DNA from: JAYUKV01 sp043764135
Lineage (GTDB): Bacteria; Patescibacteriota; JACMRA01
Direction of reading: 5' to 3'
Length of the DNA stretch: 9,139 nucleotides
Assembly (NCBI GenBank): GCA_043764135.1
Contig: JAYUKV010000119.1
Span: forward strand, 1-9,139
Both the position numbers and the translations under genes were made by a program. The notes beneath the pieces were generated by a model, which saw only the letters and a program-made list of their open reading frames with translations, had not been told where the DNA came from and made no database searches. Below, in pieces: positions 4,782 through 9,139 of the stretch (positions within the stretch are counted from its first letter, which is position 1; each line of letters starts with the position of its first letter).

Positions 4782-6623
4782 TTAATTAACTTTTTCTAAG
4801 TCTTTCAGTTCGTCTTCTATCTCTTGTTTTTTTGCTAGTAATTGCATTTTTTTACTTATCAATTTTTCTTTTTCTTCAAACTCTTTTACTTTTTCATCTA
4901 ACTGACTAAGTCTTTCAACTTTGTATTTTTCTTCAAGTTCTTTAGAATTTTTGAAGTAAGGGAATTTTACAGGGTATAATTGACCGCTTGTTGTTTCTAA
5001 GAAGTATTGCCCAACTTGCATTTGAGAAAGCATCTTAAAATAATTTTCTGGCCATGTTTTATAGTTTTCTGCCTTAAGATATTGTTGAGCTTCTGCAAAA
5101 CACAAAGTAATTGCAAAGTTTTGACGCCCTACAATTATACCCTTACTGTCTTTCATATTATCAAGTGCATTTCGTTTTTGACTTATAGCTGTAACCCCGC
5201 CATTAGCTGACCTTGCCATCGCTGACATATCACCTATGATTGTTGTATCAGATAACATATGAGCTTCATCAATTGCTAATTGAACACAAGAACCGTCCCT
5301 AAAAACAACTTTCATAAGGTGATTACACAATACAATCATAATTTTTTTTGTTAAATTCTCATTTGAATTTGAGATATTAAAACAAATTAAAGGGTGTGAT
5401 AAATCAATATTAGATACTGGACTGTCAAAAACCCCACTAAATATGCCACGCTCTTTGGTAAATTTAACTAATTTAATTTTGTATTCTTCTGCAATGTATC
5501 GTTCTATACTTTTAAAATCAATTTTTTCGTTAACCTCACAAACAGTGTTTATAGCTTTAAATATTTCATCACTTGGAATATCAGTCAAATGTTTGATTAA
5601 GTCGCTTAAATTCTCTATTATAAGCTTGTTTTCTGTGGTAGTTAAGTCTTCTTCCATCATTTGTAATTTTTGGATAGTTTCAAATATATTTATTTTAATA
5701 TCTGATACACCATAAACTTTCCCACCTCTCGCATTTGTATAATCCACATAGTCTGGTTTTGGTTTTGGATCAACAATTATAACTTGAATTTTGTTTAGTA
5801 AAAATTGATCATTTACAACTTTAAAAGTGTAAGTTTTACCTCCCCCACTCTCCCCATAAATAAAAATATTTCTATTTTTAGTATTGCCACCGTGTCCGTA
5901 AATAATATCAGCTGATATATGTGTGTTATACTCTGTATGAACACCTAGATACAAGCCTTTACTGTTAAAGTTTAGAATGCCTGTGTTAGGTAAAAAGGCG
6001 TGTAAAATATCCATGGTATACTCTCTATCAATCTTAAAGCGTTTCATATTGATACGCATACCAAGACTTGCAAGCAAAATAGCTTTTTGTTCCCATACTC
6101 CAGTTGATATATACAAACCTACTGTACTTGCTTTTTGTTCGATTAAAGAGGACAAGCGGTTTAACTCTTCAATAGTTTTTGTTCTTATGGTTATTATGTA
6201 TTCAATATCACACAACTGCATTCTACCTTGTTGTATTTCGGTTAACATTTCTAAAGCATTTTCACGTTCCGCGTTCGCTTTGTTTGTCTTCCTTATGGTG
6301 CTTTGCTCGTTATCAATAGTTCTTGAACTTCCCTCAATTGTAGATGATAATTTTTGCTCTGCTTTCAAAGATGATAAAGACCAAAAAGACACATTAGTCC
6401 TTATATTTTCACCCATTAATCTAATTTCCGCGTCAAAACCCATTTTTACTGTTGTACCCTTACATTGTTTTACATAAAATGATCTCACAAACTCATTGTC
6501 TAGTTTTAGAAAATCATCATTTTCTTCAATTTTTTTAATTGATTTTTCCCAGTTTAAAACTGGATTAAGTTTATCAATTACACGCTGTGTAAATTCCTTT
6601 GTTTTATTTTTTTTATTAAACAT
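4782..6623 (-). CDS. virB4: VirB4-family conjugation ATPase
   Basis: This 613-residue protein is the motor ATPase of the type IV secretion system and acts at the inner face of the membrane. Walker A is GESGGGKT (257-264) and Walker B is VQLAIDEAH (447-455, with D452 and E453). The downstream sensor-like TAISQK (478-483) and the opening NEFVRSFYVKQ (43-53) match the usual VirB4/TraC order. It lacks the N-terminal TraC-like domain that many VirB4 proteins carry, and a separate protein with that pattern is encoded eight bases upstream. The C-terminus (about 559-613) is a highly charged coiled coil (EKVKEFEEKEKLISKKM) not typical of the family, perhaps for docking to a partner. No Shine-Dalgarno site precedes ATG 6623. 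Confidence 0.93.
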   Translation of the reverse strand: MFNKKNKTKEFTQRVIDKLNPVLNWEKSIKKIEENDDFLKLDNEFVRSFYVKQCKGTTVKMGFDAEIRLMGENIRTNVSFWSLSSLKAEQKLSSTIEGSSRTIDNEQSTIRKTNKANAERENALEMLTEIQQGRMQLCDIEYIITIRTKTIEELNRLSSLIEQKASTVGLYISTGVWEQKAILLASLGMRINMKRFKIDREYTMDILHAFLPNTGILNFNSKGLYLGVHTEYNTHISADIIYGHGGNTKNRNIFIYGESGGGKTYTFKVVNDQFLLNKIQVIIVDPKPKPDYVDYTNARGGKVYGVSDIKINIFETIQKLQMMEEDLTTTENKLIIENLSDLIKHLTDIPSDEIFKAINTVCEVNEKIDFKSIERYIAEEYKIKLVKFTKERGIFSGVFDSPVSNIDLSHPLICFNISNSNENLTKKIMIVLCNHLMKVVFRDGSCVQLAIDEAHMLSDTTIIGDMSAMARSANGGVTAISQKRNALDNMKDSKGIIVGRQNFAITLCFAEAQQYLKAENYKTWPENYFKMLSQMQVGQYFLETTSGQLYPVKFPYFKNSKELEEKYKVERLSQLDEKVKEFEEKEKLISKKMQLLAKKQEIEDELKDLEKVN

Positions 6624-6631
6624 AAAATTAG

Positions 6632-7351
6632 TTATTTAAATTGATTAAGTGATTGAATGGCATAGTCGTTTAATTCTGTTTCTGTGAGGGTTTCACAAGT
6701 CATATAATACTTATCCTCAATAAGAGTACTTTCTTTTGTTTTAAGTTCTAAAATCTGTTTATTCAGCTCCTCATCGTTCCTTTTTTTATAAGTATTAATT
6801 AAGATGTAAGTATTTGTATAAACAAAGTCTTTGTTGTTGCTTCCCTTTATATTCGTACTCATAATATCCTTAATATCTCTTAAATATGTTAGCTCTAAGG
6901 CGTTAAGTGTATTGACCCATTTTTTACTCACGTTGCTTGTAAAAAAGTCTTTGATTGCTTTGTGTTCGAATGTAGTTGCTAAATCACTATTACCTGTTTT
7001 GATTACTTCAATAAATTGTAAGTCAAAACTTTCCTTTAATTCTGATAAATATTGATTAAAATCAATCAAGTGGCTAGTCCATTTTTCATGATTTTCTGGA
7101 TATGGTTTAATCACTACTTTTAAGGGTAGTAAAATTTTATTCCTAGTAAAAATCAAGCCATTTTCAATGAGCCAAGAAGTCTGCTGTAAACTGTCTTTAG
7201 CTACTACATTGGTTTTGTTAACTCTAATTTTGATAAGATGTTTTACCCACTTAATAGAGTTTAAAAAAGGTGATACTATAAAATCCCAAGGGCTGTGATA
7301 ATCTAATTTTACAAGTTGTATTGCTTTTTGTGGTTTGTTATTTACTGACAT
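6632..7351 (-). CDS. TraC-like protein, detached VirB4 N-terminal domain (probable)
   Basis: This 239-residue soluble protein has no membrane helix. Its second part follows the order seen in the N-terminal domains of VirB4/TraC proteins: a strand pair SWLIENGLIFTRNKILLPLKVV (about 59-80, described by position), a helix NQYLSELKESFDLQFIEVIKTG (about 99-120), and later TYILINTYKKRNDEELNKQI (181-200) followed by a helix. A final TETELNDYAIQSLNQF segment resembles the end of that domain. It lies directly before the VirB4 gene, which starts where such a domain would end. The interpretation is a two-chain VirB4. It rests on pattern and context, not on a diagnostic motif; the first 50 residues are unassigned. 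Confidence 0.65.
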   Translation of the reverse strand: MSVNNKPQKAIQLVKLDYHSPWDFIVSPFLNSIKWVKHLIKIRVNKTNVVAKDSLQQTSWLIENGLIFTRNKILLPLKVVIKPYPENHEKWTSHLIDFNQYLSELKESFDLQFIEVIKTGNSDLATTFEHKAIKDFFTSNVSKKWVNTLNALELTYLRDIKDIMSTNIKGSNNKDFVYTNTYILINTYKKRNDEELNKQILELKTKESTLIEDKYYMTCETLTETELNDYAIQSLNQFK

Positions 7352-7362
7352 ATAAAGTTAAT

Positions 7363-8958
7363 TTATTTTTTAAATTTTGATTTGATAAAGTTCAAACCTG
7401 AACCTACTTTGTCTTTTGCCTTGTGCATGTTTTTACCTATGAACGTGTCTTTGCTTGTAACATGTTTATAAGTATTTTTTGCACCCTCTTTTACTCTAGG
7501 TGAGTGTCTTCTATATTGTGTCTTTGCAATACCTAAGCCCTCAAATCCTGTTGCAACATTTTGACTTACAAGCCCAAGTTTTCCTGCAATTTGATTGCTT
7601 GCAAATGGAATTGCAAGAACTACAAAAATCAAAGGTAATTCGTTAACCCAATTGGTAGTTAAAAGCGGTATTAATATTGACATAGTTAGCGATATTAATA
7701 CTGATTTCACCATAAAACCAAAGACATGAGATTTAAGCTCTGTTATATAGCTGTCTAAGGCGTTCTTATCAAGTGTGTACACATAAGCAAACAAACCATC
7801 TAAAAATATGTCATAAGTCATCTTAACTAGTTGAAAGAAGTGATACATTATCATCAATAGAACAATCAAGAATAGAGGGTATGCAATAATCGCGTAAAAT
7901 GTTGACATAGCCGATACTCCATTTACCCATGGTACATTTTTAAGGTTATTAACTGATACCATAGACATGCGATCAAAAAAGCTGTTAATAAAGCCGTTTT
8001 TGATTTTACAACTTGTTTTATTTTCAGTTTCGCATATATTTTTTTGGATAGAATAGTAAGAACAAATCCCGTCTTTATATTTCACCAAACTTTTGCCGTC
8101 CGCATTGGAAAATTGATTTTTACAGTCATACATGCTAGCCGAACCAGTGGTACTTCCCATCATTAATGGAGTTAAGATATTTACAGTAATTATAAATATT
8201 AACCCTACAAATTTGATACCAAACACGAACCAAACAAAAGGTAAAGCAATATTATGTTTTAAATGGTCAATCATTTTATATTTAACCTGCTCGCTGTTTT
8301 CTGCCTTTTGAATTTCTAAGAGTAAAAAACCAAACCTTACAACAATTATCGCGACAAATATTAAGATTGTTATATTGATAAACTGATCAATATTTACATT
8401 CTTATCTTTTAAAAATTTAGGTGTACGAATGGGTACAAATATATCCGCTAAAAAAGTATTAAGATTAAAAGTTGTAACATCCATTGTACCAAAGGGGTTT
8501 GGTATAGAACTTGTTAATTCGGTAATACCATCCAAACCACTAAAAACAAAACGTGAGTTACTTAAATTATTGTAATTACTGAGCATGTACTCGGTCTCAA
8601 TTGAACGTCTATCTATACTTGAACCATCAACCCTATTAAATCCTGCTTTTTCTTCTGCTTTTCTTATTTTCTCTATTTTTTCCCCTATATCTTTGTATTT
8701 ATTATCTTGTTTATATTCATCGAAACATTTAGAAGAATAAAAATTAACATACAACTCCAAACCTCCTTTTTCCTTTAAATTCTTTAATCTATCAGCGTAA
8801 TAATCAGCTATATCATCTCTATTATATGGCTTGTCATAACAATATTCAATGTCTTTTAAGGCGTCTTTAAGCTCGTCCGCCCTTGCCACTGGAGCAAGTG
8901 CAAAATTACCTATAAAAACAGACAAGAAAAGTATTAAAATAGATAATTTTTTTAACAT
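7363..8958 (-). CDS. VirB6/TrbL-like polytopic transfer channel protein
   Basis: This 531-residue protein starts with a clear signal peptide (residues 1-27, cleavage after ARA), then a long external charged region (28-190) with C40 and C78. Membrane helices follow at about 193-217, 235-266, 350-378, 411-433 and 441-459. The loop between the second and third helices holds C279, C299, C309 and C317. The C-terminal tail is strongly basic and probably cytoplasmic. Number and layout of helices, size and position before the VirB4 genes fit the VirB6/TrbL-like component that forms the inner-membrane channel. The signal peptide plus large soluble head is typical of such proteins in minimal systems. 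It is 11 bases ahead of the TraC-like gene. No Shine-Dalgarno site is present before ATG 8958. Confidence 0.75.
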   Translation of the reverse strand: MLKKLSILILFLSVFIGNFALAPVARADELKDALKDIEYCYDKPYNRDDIADYYADRLKNLKEKGGLELYVNFYSSKCFDEYKQDNKYKDIGEKIEKIRKAEEKAGFNRVDGSSIDRRSIETEYMLSNYNNLSNSRFVFSGLDGITELTSSIPNPFGTMDVTTFNLNTFLADIFVPIRTPKFLKDKNVNIDQFINITILIFVAIIVVRFGFLLLEIQKAENSEQVKYKMIDHLKHNIALPFVWFVFGIKFVGLIFIITVNILTPLMMGSTTGSASMYDCKNQFSNADGKSLVKYKDGICSYYSIQKNICETENKTSCKIKNGFINSFFDRMSMVSVNNLKNVPWVNGVSAMSTFYAIIAYPLFLIVLLMIMYHFFQLVKMTYDIFLDGLFAYVYTLDKNALDSYITELKSHVFGFMVKSVLISLTMSILIPLLTTNWVNELPLIFVVLAIPFASNQIAGKLGLVSQNVATGFEGLGIAKTQYRRHSPRVKEGAKNTYKHVTSKDTFIGKNMHKAKDKVGSGLNFIKSKFKK

Positions 8959-9001
8959 AATACTAAGTTTTATTTTTAATTAAAAATATTTTTAACTTCT
9001 T
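8959..9001 (-). promoter_or_regulatory. Leader of the VirB6-like gene with overlapping palindromes
   Basis: This is the largest gap inside the operon. It contains the block ATTTTTAA (8972-8979), TTAAAAAT (8980-8987), ATTTTTAA (8988-8995): the middle element can pair with either neighbour, giving two mutually exclusive perfect palindromes. Beside it, bases 8960-8971 are identical to 12 bases of the guide-like part of the small RNA at 323-334. No promoter or ribosome site is convincing. With such AT content, chance is a serious alternative. Confidence 0.3.
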
Positions 9002-9139
9002 TTATTTCCACTTAAAGAATGAATCTAATATCGTTTTAAATAGACTTGCACCTTGAACAAAACTTAGTACACTCAAGACTATTGTTAATATTAACATAGC
9101 CACAAAAGAAGCAACAAGTTTAATTGCAATATTTTTTAA
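9002..9139 (-). CDS. Partial small membrane protein (5' end outside window)
   Basis: The minus strand is open from the window edge to a TAA at 9004-9002, giving the last 45 residues of a protein. They comprise one hydrophobic helix (IAIKLVASFVAMLILTIVLS, then VLSFV) followed by a short amphipathic end, QGASLFKTILDSFFKWK. It shares strand and direction with the transfer operon and ends 43 bases before the VirB6-like gene. A small hydrophobic protein at this position is often the VirB2/TrbC-type pilin or another small channel subunit, but the fragment is too short to identify. Confidence 0.65.
   Translation of the reverse strand, partial: LKNIAIKLVASFVAMLILTIVLSVLSFVQGASLFKTILDSFFKWK

Noticed and set aside
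4290..6477. Plus-strand ORFs opposite the M23 and VirB4 genes (for example 5977-6477)
   Set aside because: They are antisense shadows of strongly supported coding sequences, with no start signals.
8951..8979. Cas12a DNA target for the guide-like segment: TTTA PAM at 8951-8954 next to the 12-base match
   Set aside because: In the register set by this PAM, guide positions 1-5 all mismatch, which is the seed region of Cas12a; the identity covers only positions 6-17. Antisense RNA pairing is a better reading, if any.
1..9139. UGA recoding (as in Gracilibacteria or Absconditabacteria), suggested by the absence of TGA stops
   Set aside because: All genes are full-length under the standard code without in-frame TGA. 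TAA/TAG preference is expected at this AT content.
1..9139. Circular molecule joined at the window ends
   Set aside because: No terminal overlap exists. The right-edge reading frame would continue across the junction through low-complexity A/T sequence without a convincing start, so closure cannot be claimed.

Overview
The window is very AT-rich and reads as part of a conjugative plasmid or an integrated conjugative element. All ten complete genes and the one partial gene are intact under the standard genetic code, and every stop is TAA or TAG. The transfer genes are of a minimal type: a VirB4 ATPase, a TraC/VirB4-N-like protein, a polytopic VirB6/TrbL-like protein and a membrane-anchored M23 peptidase. 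No outer-membrane core proteins (VirB7/9/10) are visible. This suits a Gram-positive or a candidate-phylum (CPR/Patescibacteria) host better than a classical proteobacterium, but the host is inference.

Right part (2596-9139, all minus strand): one tight operon enters from beyond the right edge. In order of transcription it holds the tail of a small membrane protein, a signal-peptide-bearing VirB6/TrbL-like protein, a detached TraC-like protein, the VirB4 ATPase with a C-terminal coiled coil, an M23 peptidase, a tandem ribbon-helix-helix protein (TraY-like architecture), and a two-TM protein with a bacterial-PH-like domain. Most gaps are 2-11 bases, and the complete genes lack clear Shine-Dalgarno sites, so translational coupling is likely.

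Middle (1749-2549, minus): a HigBA-type toxin-antitoxin pair with toxin first. Each gene has its own TTGACT-N17 promoter, and in both the promoter core overlaps an inverted repeat built from CTATATT/AATATAG. Facing it is a plus-strand four-TM protein (1087-1704) that shares a bidirectional terminator with the antitoxin.

Left part (1-900): a two-TM plus coiled-coil protein is driven by a perfect consensus promoter. Converging on it is a short noncoding plus-strand transcription unit. This unit holds an 18-base sequence matching the mature crRNA handle of type V-A (Cas12a) CRISPR systems, present once, followed by about 36 bases of guide-like sequence and a rho-independent terminator. No cas gene and no second repeat are present. 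It is the best candidate for an undescribed system: a solitary Cas12a-type crRNA-like RNA on a mobile element, acting as an RNA anti-CRISPR, a one-spacer guide that borrows the host Cas12a, or a crRNA-like regulator. To its left lie a 28-bp Xer/dif-like site (114-141) and a nearly pure A/T tract, as expected of a plasmid maintenance region.
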